Shown: in pieces, positions 34,614 through 43,370 of the stretch
Position numbering within the stretch: the first letter of the stretch is position 1
Layout: each line of letters starts with the position of its first letter
NCBI GenBank assembly: GCA_029058745.1
Contig: JAIDXM010000086.1
Span: 62,001-126,000 of the forward strand
Origin: Muribaculaceae bacterium
GTDB taxonomy: Bacteria > Bacteroidota > Bacteroidia > Bacteroidales > Muribaculaceae
Reading direction: 5' to 3'
DNA: 64,000 nucleotides
Made by a program: the position numbers and the translations under genes
Notes under the pieces: generated by a model
What the model saw: only the letters and a program-made list of their open reading frames with translations
Databases searched by the model: none
Told to the model about the DNA's origin: nothing

Positions 34614-35732
34614 TCAGTTTCCTTCAGTCCCTGCGAACTCCATCAGATAAGCCTTGATGAAAGCGTCGATGTCGCCATCCATCACACCGTTCACATCGGA
34701 TGTCTGATAGTTGGTCCTGTGGTCTTTCACACGGCGGTCGTCAAACACATAGCTGCGTATCTGGCTTCCCCACTCTATCTTCTTTTTTCCGGCCTCTATC
34801 TTTGCCTGTTCCTCCATCCTGTGGTTAAGCTCCTTCTCATAGAGAATCGACTTCAACTGGCGCATGGCGTTCTCCTTGTTCTTTGGCTGGTCGCGGGTCT
34901 CCGTGTTCTCGATAAGGATTTCCTCCTCCTCCCCGGTGTATGGGTCCTTATACTGATAGCGGAGACGCACTCCCGACTCCACCTTGTTGACATTCTGGCC
35001 GCCGGCGCCACCCGAACGGAAAGTGTCCCACGACACTCTCGCGGTCTCGACATTGATTTCTATGGTGTCATCCACAAGCGGAGTCACGAACACCGACGCG
35101 AACGACGTCATGCGCTTTCCCTGTGCGTTATACGGACTTACCCTCACCAGACGGTGAACTCCGTTCTCGCTCTTCAGGAATCCGTAGGCATAGTCACCCT
35201 CTATGTTAACCGTCACCGACTTTATACCCGCGTCATCACCCTCCAGCAACTGTGCTATAGAGGTCTTATAACCATGCTTCTCGGCATATCTCAGATATAG
35301 GCGCATAAGCATCTGCGCCCAGTCCTGGCTCTCTGTGCCGCCGGCCCCGGAGTTGATTTTGAGCACCACCCCGAGCTTATCTTCCTCACGGCGGAGCATA
35401 TTGCGGAGTTCAAGTTTCTCAAGCGATTCCACAACCTTAGAATACTGGGAGTCAACCTCCTCCTCTGTCACGAGTTCCTCCTTGACGAAATCGAATGCGA
35501 GACGCAACTCCTCCACCTGCTTCTCAAGCTCGGTGTAGGAATCTATCCAGAAATGAAGCTCCTTAATCTTACGCATCTGTGCCTCCGCCTTCTCCCGGTC
35601 ATCCCAGAAATCGGCCACATGGGTGCGCAATTCCTCCTCTTCCACCTCTATCTTCTTGCTCTCTATGTCGAGATAACGCTTGAGCGCCTCCTGACGTTCG
35701 GCGGTCTCCTTTAGCTGTTCCTGTGTTATCAT
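34614..35732 (-). CDS. prfB: Peptide chain release factor 2
   Basis: RF2 recognises UAA and UGA stop codons and triggers peptide release. The 372-residue product carries the GGQ motif at 244-246 (SGGAGGQNVNK), the domain 3 sequence GWGSQIRSYVF-like (EWGSQIRSYVFDD), and the N-terminal coiled coil. The stop-codon-reading tripeptide region reads SPY (199-201) where E. coli has SPF. The RYLDIE stretch is encoded by an uninterrupted frame (TATCTCGAC), so the programmed +1 frameshift that controls RF2 in many bacteria is absent. It lies 40 bases downstream of the acyl-CoA ligase gene on the same strand, so co-transcription is likely. Confidence 0.96.
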   Translation of the reverse strand: MITQEQLKETAERQEALKRYLDIESKKIEVEEEELRTHVADFWDDREKAEAQMRKIKELHFWIDSYTELEKQVEELRLAFDFVKEELVTEEEVDSQYSKVVESLEKLELRNMLRREEDKLGVVLKINSGAGGTESQDWAQMLMRLYLRYAEKHGYKTSIAQLLEGDDAGIKSVTVNIEGDYAYGFLKSENGVHRLVRVSPYNAQGKRMTSFASVFVTPLVDDTIEINVETARVSWDTFRSGGAGGQNVNKVESGVRLRYQYKDPYTGEEEEILIENTETRDQPKNKENAMRQLKSILYEKELNHRMEEQAKIEAGKKKIEWGSQIRSYVFDDRRVKDHRTNYQTSDVNGVMDGDIDAFIKAYLMEFAGTEGN

Positions 35733-35772
35733 TTTAAGTTGCCTGTCAGATTAAAAATTCATTTTTCCCTTT

Positions 35773-37590
35773 TCAATAGGCATACATCGCCTCTATCTCG
35801 CGGGCATAGCGACGAGCCACTATAGGACGGCGCACCTTCATTGTGTTGGTCACCTCTCCGTTCATTATCGAGAAATGATGCGGAAGCAACGTGATGCGCT
35901 TTATCTTCTCATATTCGGCAAGGCCGCCCTGAACCCCGTTGACCTGCTCCATCATGAAAGCCACAACTTCCGGAAGAGCCACAAACCTTACCGTGTCGGA
36001 ATAGTCAATGCCCTTCTCCTCCGCCCAACGGCGCAACTGAGAGAGATTGGGGACTATCAGCGCGGTGACAAACTTCCGCTGGTCGCCTATCACTGCCGCC
36101 TCATCTATGTATTTGTTCTCGGCAAGACGGCTTTCAAGCATCTGAGGGGCGATATATTTACCGTTGGATGTCTTGAAAAGGTCTTTCACCCTCTCCGTGA
36201 GCACAAGGGCACCGTTCTTGGTGAAGTAGCCGGCATCGCCGGTCCTGAAGAACCCGTCTTCCGTGAATGCCGCCGCATTCGCCTCCGGATTCTTATAATA
36301 ACCGGGGGTAACTGTCGGGCCTTTCACAAGTATCTCCCCATTCTTGTCTATCTTAACCTCTACTCCCGGAAGCGGCACTCCCACAGTGCCTATCTCATAA
36401 TCCACGGGAGGGTAGAAGCTTACTGTGGCGGTGGTCTCGCTGAGTCCATATCCGATCACCACCTCTATCCCTACCGAACGCAGAAACTCCACGATACGGT
36501 CGCTCAGCGGAGCCCCGGCAGTCGGGAACATGTTCGGATTAGGAATCCCGATAGCCTCTTTCAGCTTCTGAAATATACGCTTTTCCCAGAATCGGTATTC
36601 CTTCTCGACGAGCCAAGGAACTTTCTTCCCTATGCGTAAATAATCAAGATTGCGACGCTTGCCGACATGCACCGCTCGCCTCACGAGCATCTGTTGCGTC
36701 TTACTCATGCCGGCTATCTTCTCCTTGACCCCGGCATACACCTTCTCCCAGAATCGAGGCACACAACACATTATGCTGGGATGGACAGTATGGATTGTGT
36801 CCTGGATTATCCTCGGATCATAGTTGACGGCTATGGCTATCCCCCTGAAAAGGCAGAAAAAGCTCCAGGCCTTCTCAAGGATATGGCTCATCGGAAGAAA
36901 AGCCATCGAAAGGTCGGTGTCATCCACCTGTTCCAGCAGCTCCATATGCTTCTCAATCGCAGCATCGTAGTTAGAATGGGTTATAACGACTCCCTTAGGC
37001 TCGCCAGTAGTGCCTGAGGTATATATCAGGGTGGCGGTATCCTCCGGCAACCCCTCTGAAGACCGCCTCCTCACCTCATCGGCCACCTCCTCCGAGGCTT
37101 CCATGCCGAGGCGCACGAAATCGTCCCAGAATATGGTCACGTCATCGTCCGCCTCCAGATCGAATCCGTCATTCTTGAAAACCACTATCCTCTCCACCGC
37201 GTCCCTGTGGCGCTTCCAATAGCTGTAGGCAAGGGGATACTGATGGGAATCTCCGACAAACAGAATCTTGGCCCCGCCGTTTGACACTATATAGTCAAAC
37301 TGGTCCTGCGATGAACTTGAATAGAGGGGTATCGAGGCAAGACGGTTCTGGAACGCACCCAATTCCGTGATGAGAATCTGAGGTGTGTTCGGGGAGCATA
37401 TCGCGATGGCGTCCTTCTCCTGGAGTCCGAGACGTGCGAGCGATTTTCCGGCCACATCAACCTGCGCCCTGAATTCCTTCCACGATGTAGATTGCCACTC
37501 TCCATCCTTGCGCCAGCAGAATCGGTATGCCTCACGGTCGCCGTATCGCTCTGCCTGCGCGGGTATTATATCTACTAATCTATTTGCCAT
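35773..37590 (-). CDS. Long-chain fatty-acid CoA ligase (AMP-binding)
   Basis: Adenylate-forming ligase of about 605 residues, started at MANRLVDIIPAQAERYG; upstream in-frame codons look non-coding. The AMP-binding signature is ATLIYTSGTTGEPKGVV, with GYGLSETTATVSFY and the hinge region FRTGDAGYF. The C-terminal lid has FKTSNGKYIAPQMLE and ends with VTNTMKVRRPIVARRY, typical of FadD15-like long-chain acyl-CoA synthetases in Bacteroidetes. It converts fatty acid, ATP and CoA to acyl-CoA at the membrane. prfB follows in the same operon. Confidence 0.93.
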   Translation of the reverse strand: MANRLVDIIPAQAERYGDREAYRFCWRKDGEWQSTSWKEFRAQVDVAGKSLARLGLQEKDAIAICSPNTPQILITELGAFQNRLASIPLYSSSSQDQFDYIVSNGGAKILFVGDSHQYPLAYSYWKRHRDAVERIVVFKNDGFDLEADDDVTIFWDDFVRLGMEASEEVADEVRRRSSEGLPEDTATLIYTSGTTGEPKGVVITHSNYDAAIEKHMELLEQVDDTDLSMAFLPMSHILEKAWSFFCLFRGIAIAVNYDPRIIQDTIHTVHPSIMCCVPRFWEKVYAGVKEKIAGMSKTQQMLVRRAVHVGKRRNLDYLRIGKKVPWLVEKEYRFWEKRIFQKLKEAIGIPNPNMFPTAGAPLSDRIVEFLRSVGIEVVIGYGLSETTATVSFYPPVDYEIGTVGVPLPGVEVKIDKNGEILVKGPTVTPGYYKNPEANAAAFTEDGFFRTGDAGYFTKNGALVLTERVKDLFKTSNGKYIAPQMLESRLAENKYIDEAAVIGDQRKFVTALIVPNLSQLRRWAEEKGIDYSDTVRFVALPEVVAFMMEQVNGVQGGLAEYEKIKRITLLPHHFSIMNGEVTNTMKVRRPIVARRYAREIEAMYAY

Positions 37591-37799
37591 GATTTTCCGG
37601 ATTTCAAGTTTATTAGAGCCCTTTCGTATAAAATATGAAACAATACGGACAGTCTGTCTTTTGGCCCTCACATGGAAATCGGTTGTAAAGTTAACAATTT
37701 TTTATCTAATAATCACCTCATGCACCCCTAAATATGCCAATGCGCCGCCATTCGATGCCTCCTCTCTCCCCCAGTCCTCCGAATCTGGAACCCCGCTAC

Positions 37800-37835
37800 A
37801 AAAAAACTCCTGCGGAAACAAAATTCCGCAGGAGT
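37800..37835 (-). terminator. Intrinsic terminator of the C10 protease gene
   Basis: A perfect 12-bp stem (37806-37817 with 37824-37835, loop ACAAAA) is followed on the minus strand by seven T residues (37806-37800). It lies 55 bases after the protease stop codon. The rest of the 37591-37890 gap shows no gene. Confidence 0.88.
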
Positions 37836-37890
37836 CTTTCTCTATCGCTTACCAACCCTGACGTGGGCATATGCGGCAAGACTGCATTTA

Positions 37891-40464
37891 TCAGATCATT
37901 ACCTTCAGGCTCTTGACATTCCCATCGTTGTCATATGCCCTGACGAGTGCCACTCCGGAACCTAAGTCTTGAAGTGACAGGCTCTCTATTCCGGCTCCTG
38001 ACGACTTCTGCAAAGTGCCATTGATGCCATACACCTCGATTCCGGCAATTCCTGATTCTGATGTCGCCGTCACCACCTTGGCATCGGAATCAAAACCGAG
38101 CGACAGCAAATCCTCCCCTTCGACCGCATCAACGCCTGAGCTGGAGGCGACTATACGGAAATAGGTGTAAGGGCCACTGATAGGATAGAGTTGCTGGCCA
38201 TAGCCATAACCCATCATTATGCAATACAGATTACCGGGTTCCCCATTGCTGAAGTTCAGGTTTGTGCTGAATCTTTTCCTGACTCCGGTCTCTGTGATAT
38301 ACATGTTTGTGCCTGCATACGTCTCAAGTGCAACCTGTCCGTCGCTGTCCTGGCCCGTCTTGGCCACACATGCATAGACCGGATAGTTGCAATACCCGGC
38401 GTCGAGTCCTATATAGGCCGACACCTGTATGTCGCTCTTATCGGCCACATGATACACAATCTGCTTCTTGCCGTCGATTATCTCCTTTATAGCAGTGGCA
38501 TTCGAGATTTTAGGTCCCACTCCTGCCCAGCAGCTCAACGAGGGAGGTCCGGGATTGGCCTTCATTGTCACTACTTGCTGGAAATCTTCCGCGTCGATGT
38601 TGTAGCTCATCTCATCAAAGAATGTGAAAATCACTTCCGTGTCTGCGGATATATCAGGCGCGCCCTGCATGGCATACACCTGGGTGCTCCATTCCCTCTC
38701 CACACTTGAATGCGGGGGAACAGTCACCATGATGCTCTCTCCGAGGAAACATAGCGTGCCGTTATACGCGAACGCAGGAGCCACTCCACGAGTCAGCTCT
38801 ATGTCATAATCATTTGTTATCGTCGCCTTCACAGTGAGGGTACACCCGTAATAGAAGTCGCCGATTATCTCGGCCGACGAGATGCCGGCCCCGGCCACGT
38901 CATACACCATCACCTCATATTTGTCGCCTGTCTTGCGAAGCACGATATGGTCATAATACTGATAGTAGGTTCTGACCGGCACCCATTCCGGATTCTCCGC
39001 CTCTGCATCAAATGTCACGAATGTGACGTCATACACGCCATCATCAAGGCCAAGCTCTGCGAGTTCCACTCGCGGCACGAGATGCTCCGGGTCTGTGCCG
39101 TAGCCTGACTGTATGCTGTATCGCTTATCGCTGACAAGCGCATACACAGGCTCCTCGTTCACCGAGCCCTGGCGTTTGAAAACAGCCCCGAAACCTACCT
39201 TCAGTGTCTCGGGATTATAGTTCACCCACATGGCACCCGACTCCGCGAAGAGGTCGAAATAAAGGAACCCGTCCTCGATATAACCGGCGAGGGAACCTGT
39301 CTGAACCATATAGAGTGGGCGATGCTCCTCCGGCTCTCCTGTCGGAGGCTGTATGCCGAACACCGCGTCCTGGGTGAAATTGTAGCCGCCGCCTGAACCG
39401 CCGCCTGTGCCGAGACTCGAAGGATTCAGAGCGTCAAGCGAGAAATATCCGTTCGACATTCCTGTCCATCCCCAGTTGAAATGGAAATAGCCGTTGCCGT
39501 CATATCCGTCACACACAAACGAGTGACCGCCGCCAAGCATCGACGCGCCGCCATAGAGCAACGGTCCGACATTCTTGAGATTGTCATATATCTTCTGGCT
39601 CCAGTCGGTCGCGGAATAAAACTGACGCAACTCATAAGCTATGTTGGGATCATATTTGAAGTAGCGTTTCAATGCTCCGGCGATATTCATTGCGAGAGCG
39701 CCGGAAGAGTCGGTGCCATAATCCATCTTCACAGCATAGCCGCAAGCCTTCATAAGATACGCCACGGCATCCGCTTCCTCGTCGCTGTATTGCCCGTCGG
39801 CGTAGATGTCAAGCATCTTGTCCCACTCGAACTTTCGTGTCGCGAAATTCATAGAGAGACGTTTGCCGATTGACGTAGATTCATAGCCCACCTGTCCGGT
39901 GCCTACCTCAGGATACTGCCAATAATTCATCACCTGGGCCATGGCCGTCGCCACACACCCGGTGAAGGTGCGGTCAACGCCTACCAGGGGACACTGGTTG
40001 TAGTAGGGAGCGCCCTGGTCCCATTCGGTCTTGACCATTGGGGCGATAGGCTCAAGCCCGGCTCTCGTGGAGGGCATTGTGAAGCCTGTGCCTGAAATTC
40101 CCTTCGAGGTGGCATATTCTATCTGGCGGGCATATTCCTCAAGCCACCATTCCATGGCAGGAGTCATGTCGGCTTCCGTGAAAGAGCCGTTGTCGGAATA
40201 TCCGAGCACAGGATATGCGATGTCATCGGCACTCAGCACATAATATCCTCCGGCCTCCGCGTCATTGAATACATAGACGGCGGGAGTGCCTCCCTCTCCG
40301 TTACGCACCATCGAAAGTTCCAGTTTCCCGGCACCCCTTGTCGATGGCTTCTTCAATCCGGATTCTTCAAGGCGCGCAAGTGCCTGCTCCGGGGAAATGA
40401 TACTTGCGTATGCTCCCGATGCAAGCAGCAGAGAAATCGCAGATGCAAATATTTTCCTTGTCAT
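37891..40464 (-). CDS. C10-family (streptopain-like) cysteine protease with type IX-like tail
   Basis: An 857-residue secreted protein. Signal peptide residues 1-20 are followed by an inhibitory Spi_C10-type propeptide (about 22-135). The peptidase C10 domain (about 140-385) has catalytic C170 (TGCVATAMAQVMNYW) and H314 (GGGHSFVCDGYDG), then the conserved FHFNWGWTGMSNGYFS. About 380 residues of beta-rich modules follow, and the last 80 residues (GIEVYGINGT, GSGVALVRAYD) resemble a type A T9SS sorting domain. Relatives include streptopain (SpeB) and Porphyromonas/Prevotella interpain A. It likely degrades extracellular proteins. It is the last of four same-strand secreted-protein genes and has its own terminator. 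Confidence 0.92.
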   Translation of the reverse strand: MTRKIFASAISLLLASGAYASIISPEQALARLEESGLKKPSTRGAGKLELSMVRNGEGGTPAVYVFNDAEAGGYYVLSADDIAYPVLGYSDNGSFTEADMTPAMEWWLEEYARQIEYATSKGISGTGFTMPSTRAGLEPIAPMVKTEWDQGAPYYNQCPLVGVDRTFTGCVATAMAQVMNYWQYPEVGTGQVGYESTSIGKRLSMNFATRKFEWDKMLDIYADGQYSDEEADAVAYLMKACGYAVKMDYGTDSSGALAMNIAGALKRYFKYDPNIAYELRQFYSATDWSQKIYDNLKNVGPLLYGGASMLGGGHSFVCDGYDGNGYFHFNWGWTGMSNGYFSLDALNPSSLGTGGGSGGGYNFTQDAVFGIQPPTGEPEEHRPLYMVQTGSLAGYIEDGFLYFDLFAESGAMWVNYNPETLKVGFGAVFKRQGSVNEEPVYALVSDKRYSIQSGYGTDPEHLVPRVELAELGLDDGVYDVTFVTFDAEAENPEWVPVRTYYQYYDHIVLRKTGDKYEVMVYDVAGAGISSAEIIGDFYYGCTLTVKATITNDYDIELTRGVAPAFAYNGTLCFLGESIMVTVPPHSSVEREWSTQVYAMQGAPDISADTEVIFTFFDEMSYNIDAEDFQQVVTMKANPGPPSLSCWAGVGPKISNATAIKEIIDGKKQIVYHVADKSDIQVSAYIGLDAGYCNYPVYACVAKTGQDSDGQVALETYAGTNMYITETGVRKRFSTNLNFSNGEPGNLYCIMMGYGYGQQLYPISGPYTYFRIVASSSGVDAVEGEDLLSLGFDSDAKVVTATSESGIAGIEVYGINGTLQKSSGAGIESLSLQDLGSGVALVRAYDNDGNVKSLKVMI

Positions 40465-40538
40465 TACTGTTGTTGGTTCTTTTTCTTATTTAATCAAAAA
40501 AAATGAGTGTCGCGCTCTTTGGCGCCTTAAAACAGCGG

Positions 40539-40570
40539 GATGTGGGGAGGCCACGAGCCCACCCCACATC
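40539..40570 (-). terminator. Hairpin after the Ig-repeat protein gene
   Basis: GATGTGGGG (40539-40547) pairs with CCCCACATC (40562-40570); AGC/GCT extends the stem after a small mismatch. On the minus strand the hairpin is followed by CTGTTTTAAG. It separates the Ig-repeat gene from the protease gene. Confidence 0.55.
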
Positions 40571-40584
40571 TCTGCTGAGAATTA

Positions 40585-43302
40585 TTATCGGATAGTATGT
40601 TTCTTACCGTTGATTACATAGATACCTTTCGCAAGGGTGTCGAGCACTGACGCCGGGGCATCCTTGTGAAGGAGCACGCCTCCGAGAGTATAGACAGTCA
40701 CTGTAGAACCGGCCTCAATGCCAGCCACGCCGCTGTTCTCGTCGAGCGTATATTCCACATCGATTGTAGGCGATTCCTGTGCGCCGTCGAGGGTGAATGT
40801 GCCCATGAAGAGTGAGAGGGTATATTTGCCGTTCTTCGTGGGTGCGTCGCCGAAGGTAATCTTGAAAGTCGCATGCTCAGCGTTCTCCACAGCCTCTATC
40901 GATGTCGGCTTGGACATTGAGCTGTAGTCGTTGGCTCGAAGCGTGATGAAGTTCTCGTTGAACAGTTCGCCTGTCTTTGCTTCGGGGAACTCTATGGTGA
41001 TTTCCGACAACGATGCCACAGTGGAACCTGCCGCAGGATTCAGGACATATGTGTATTCCTTGACACCAACCACATTCCAGGTGAAGCTGATGGCGGGCAA
41101 TTCCTCGCCTGACACTGTGATGCATCCCTCCGGAATCTCAACTTTCAGTTCTCCCTCAAGGCTCTTGTCGCAGAATCTATCGGAATACAGGTTGACAAGA
41201 AGCTTGAAGCCCTCCGACACCATGAACTCACACTCTGACGCAGGAACTGTCTCCCCTGCGAACGTAACCACGGCATTGCCGATATTAGCCCTGTCTATTC
41301 TTACAGACTCATACTCGTTGAACACAAACGCAGCATATATGCCATAACCGGCATTCACGATTGTCTTTTCTGGTGACGCTGTCCAGGTGAGGTCAACCTC
41401 GCCGTCGCGGAGCACATTCCAGTATGAAGTGATTTCCTCAGAACGCACATCCCCGTCAATCGTAAAGGTACCCTTGTCAATCGTAAGGCTCGCGGCGCCT
41501 CCTGTCGGAGCGGCGATGTCCTCGATATTGTCATAGTGGATGATGAATGTCGGGTATTCCGCGCCCTCGACAGCTGTTATCTCGGGAGTCTGGTTCGGAT
41601 AAACCGCACCGGGAAGACGCAACACCACGAATTTCTCATCTTCGTTCACAACCGCGCTCTTCGCCTCGGGGAAAGACACGGTGATGGCCTTCAAGTCGCT
41701 GAGTGAAACCTCTGTCTCAGGAGCCGGCGACACTACGGCCTCATAGCTCTTCACTTCTCCGAAGCTGCAGCTGTATGCAATTGCCGGGGAAGCCTTGCCG
41801 TTAACGGTAAACGCGCCCTCGTCCGCATTGATCTCAAGCTTGCCGGGTTGCGCTATGACTCCTCTGTCAATTGCGATAACAAACTCTCCGTTACCCGCGC
41901 TCTTGGCATAAGACTGCGAAGAGACGCTCTCGCCGTCATAAGACACACGGATAGTGGAAATCTCTCCTTCAATTGGGAATTCCTCCACACTCACCTCATA
42001 CGGGTCATCCCACATGTCAAAGAACGAGAAGGTCACATTGACTGTCTCTTCACCCTCTGCCGGCATTGCCATAGTGATGCCATTCTCAGGGGATACGACA
42101 TACGACATGTTGTTGACCATATACACCATGTAGTTGAGTTCGGGCGACGGGTTGCCGTCGATTGTGAACGCGCCGGCTTCCGCCTTCACCTCAAGATACC
42201 CGGAATGGGTGAATACCTGGGTGGCATTGATGCTGAACGCCACGAAATCCTCGTCATAATTATCTCCTAACGCATATCCCTTCTCTGTCCTTACATTAGA
42301 CACCTTGCTGAGTTCCTCTCCCGCGAATTTCACGGTGACAGCGGCATTCTCCACTGCAGGCTCATACGAAATGCTTGATGCGCCCTCACACGGAATCTCA
42401 AGCGTATATATGGCGTTCTCCGGGATATTAACACTATTCACGGCAGGATATACCCATTTATAGTCGGGGACAATATCCTTGCCAATGGTATAGGTAGCTG
42501 TGATTTCCTCGCTCACCTCGTTCTCATACGTGAACGCTCCGGCAGGGAAAACGAGAGTCCACTCTCCATCTTCTGTGATTTCCACGTCCTCTCCTTCGCC
42601 ATCCACAATAAAGACATTAAACGACTTGCCTTCATATTCGCCGCTCCAGTCCATGCCTAAGAAAACTCCGTATTCGGTTGTGCCGTTTGAAATCACACAC
42701 CCATCAGGATTCGCCTGAATCATGCTCGCCGGGCCATAAGAGTTGAAAATCAGCTTCAGCCCGGAAAGGGATGGAAGCTTGCTCCCGGAGGCGGGGATGA
42801 GTGTGTAGTCCATTATCGGGGACTTGGCTGACGCATCAACCGTGATGGTGATGGAGGCAGCCTCGTTCACACGCCCGTTCTCCACGAATGCATCCGCGCT
42901 GTTGTCCCACACGGCCTCATAGATCACTCCAGCCGGAACGCTCAATGTGTAAGTCCCGGACTCTGTTACCGGCTCTCCGAACGAAACCGGAAGCAGAAGA
43001 ATATCTGGCTCTTTGAATCCGGGTTCATCGCTCGACACTGCCTTGACTGTTACGCCGGAAGCGGATGTGAGCGTTATCTCGGAGATTCGCTCCATATTGA
43101 TCATGGGTTGGGCTTCTCCTTCCATCTTGACCCCGAGTCTGACTGTCTCTATCGATTTCACGACAGAACCGTCAGCTGGAGTGAACTCCACGATGGAGAA
43201 TGTTGACTCCTGTCCCTCAGGAGTTCCTGACTCCTGGGCCACCGAATAGACTCCGGCAGACAGCAACGTTATAGTTGCCGCAGATAGTAAATATTTGTTC
43301 AT
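40585..43302 (-). CDS. Secreted protein with about seven Ig-like repeats and type IX-like tail
   Basis: A 905-residue protein with signal peptide (MNKYLLSAATITLLSAGVYSVAQ). The body consists of about seven repeats of roughly 115-130 residues, each opening with a phrase like SPAxGSxVxSLxEIxIxFPEA and closing with GTFTIDG or a variant. Examples begin at FTPADGSVVKSIE, LIPASGSKLPSLS, VSPENGITMAM, VSPAPETEVSLSD, ASPEKTIVNAG and LNPAAGSTVASLS. This resembles bacterial Ig-like/cadherin-like modules. The final 50 residues (TVYTLGGVLLHK, LAKGIYVINGKK) match the type IX secretion tail pattern. No catalytic motif is visible, so an adhesive or structural role is likely. Confidence 0.8.
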   Translation of the reverse strand: MNKYLLSAATITLLSAGVYSVAQESGTPEGQESTFSIVEFTPADGSVVKSIETVRLGVKMEGEAQPMINMERISEITLTSASGVTVKAVSSDEPGFKEPDILLLPVSFGEPVTESGTYTLSVPAGVIYEAVWDNSADAFVENGRVNEAASITITVDASAKSPIMDYTLIPASGSKLPSLSGLKLIFNSYGPASMIQANPDGCVISNGTTEYGVFLGMDWSGEYEGKSFNVFIVDGEGEDVEITEDGEWTLVFPAGAFTYENEVSEEITATYTIGKDIVPDYKWVYPAVNSVNIPENAIYTLEIPCEGASSISYEPAVENAAVTVKFAGEELSKVSNVRTEKGYALGDNYDEDFVAFSINATQVFTHSGYLEVKAEAGAFTIDGNPSPELNYMVYMVNNMSYVVSPENGITMAMPAEGEETVNVTFSFFDMWDDPYEVSVEEFPIEGEISTIRVSYDGESVSSQSYAKSAGNGEFVIAIDRGVIAQPGKLEINADEGAFTVNGKASPAIAYSCSFGEVKSYEAVVSPAPETEVSLSDLKAITVSFPEAKSAVVNEDEKFVVLRLPGAVYPNQTPEITAVEGAEYPTFIIHYDNIEDIAAPTGGAASLTIDKGTFTIDGDVRSEEITSYWNVLRDGEVDLTWTASPEKTIVNAGYGIYAAFVFNEYESVRIDRANIGNAVVTFAGETVPASECEFMVSEGFKLLVNLYSDRFCDKSLEGELKVEIPEGCITVSGEELPAISFTWNVVGVKEYTYVLNPAAGSTVASLSEITIEFPEAKTGELFNENFITLRANDYSSMSKPTSIEAVENAEHATFKITFGDAPTKNGKYTLSLFMGTFTLDGAQESPTIDVEYTLDENSGVAGIEAGSTVTVYTLGGVLLHKDAPASVLDTLAKGIYVINGKKHTIR

Positions 43303-43328
43303 ATAACTTGTATTAGAGAAAACGGATT

Positions 43329-43355
43329 ACCCGGCCGGAGCGAATCCGGCCGGGT
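43329..43355 (-). terminator. Hairpin after the 673-residue secreted protein gene
   Basis: A perfect 11-bp GC-rich stem (43329-43339 with 43345-43355) encloses the 5-base loop GCGAA. The minus strand continues AATCCGTTTTC, a weak T run. Confidence 0.6.
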
Positions 43356-43370
43356 TCCCGCTTCCGGTTG

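Noticed and set aside
35131..35140. SPY instead of SPF in the RF2 stop-codon recognition tripeptide
   Set aside because: The neighbouring sequence is otherwise normal, and from memory this form occurs in other Bacteroidetes RF2 proteins, so it is probably a lineage feature and not an oddity.
35661..35681. Programmed frameshift site in prfB
   Set aside because: The RYLD codons are in one continuous frame (CTCGAC) with no in-frame UGA, so no frameshift is needed.
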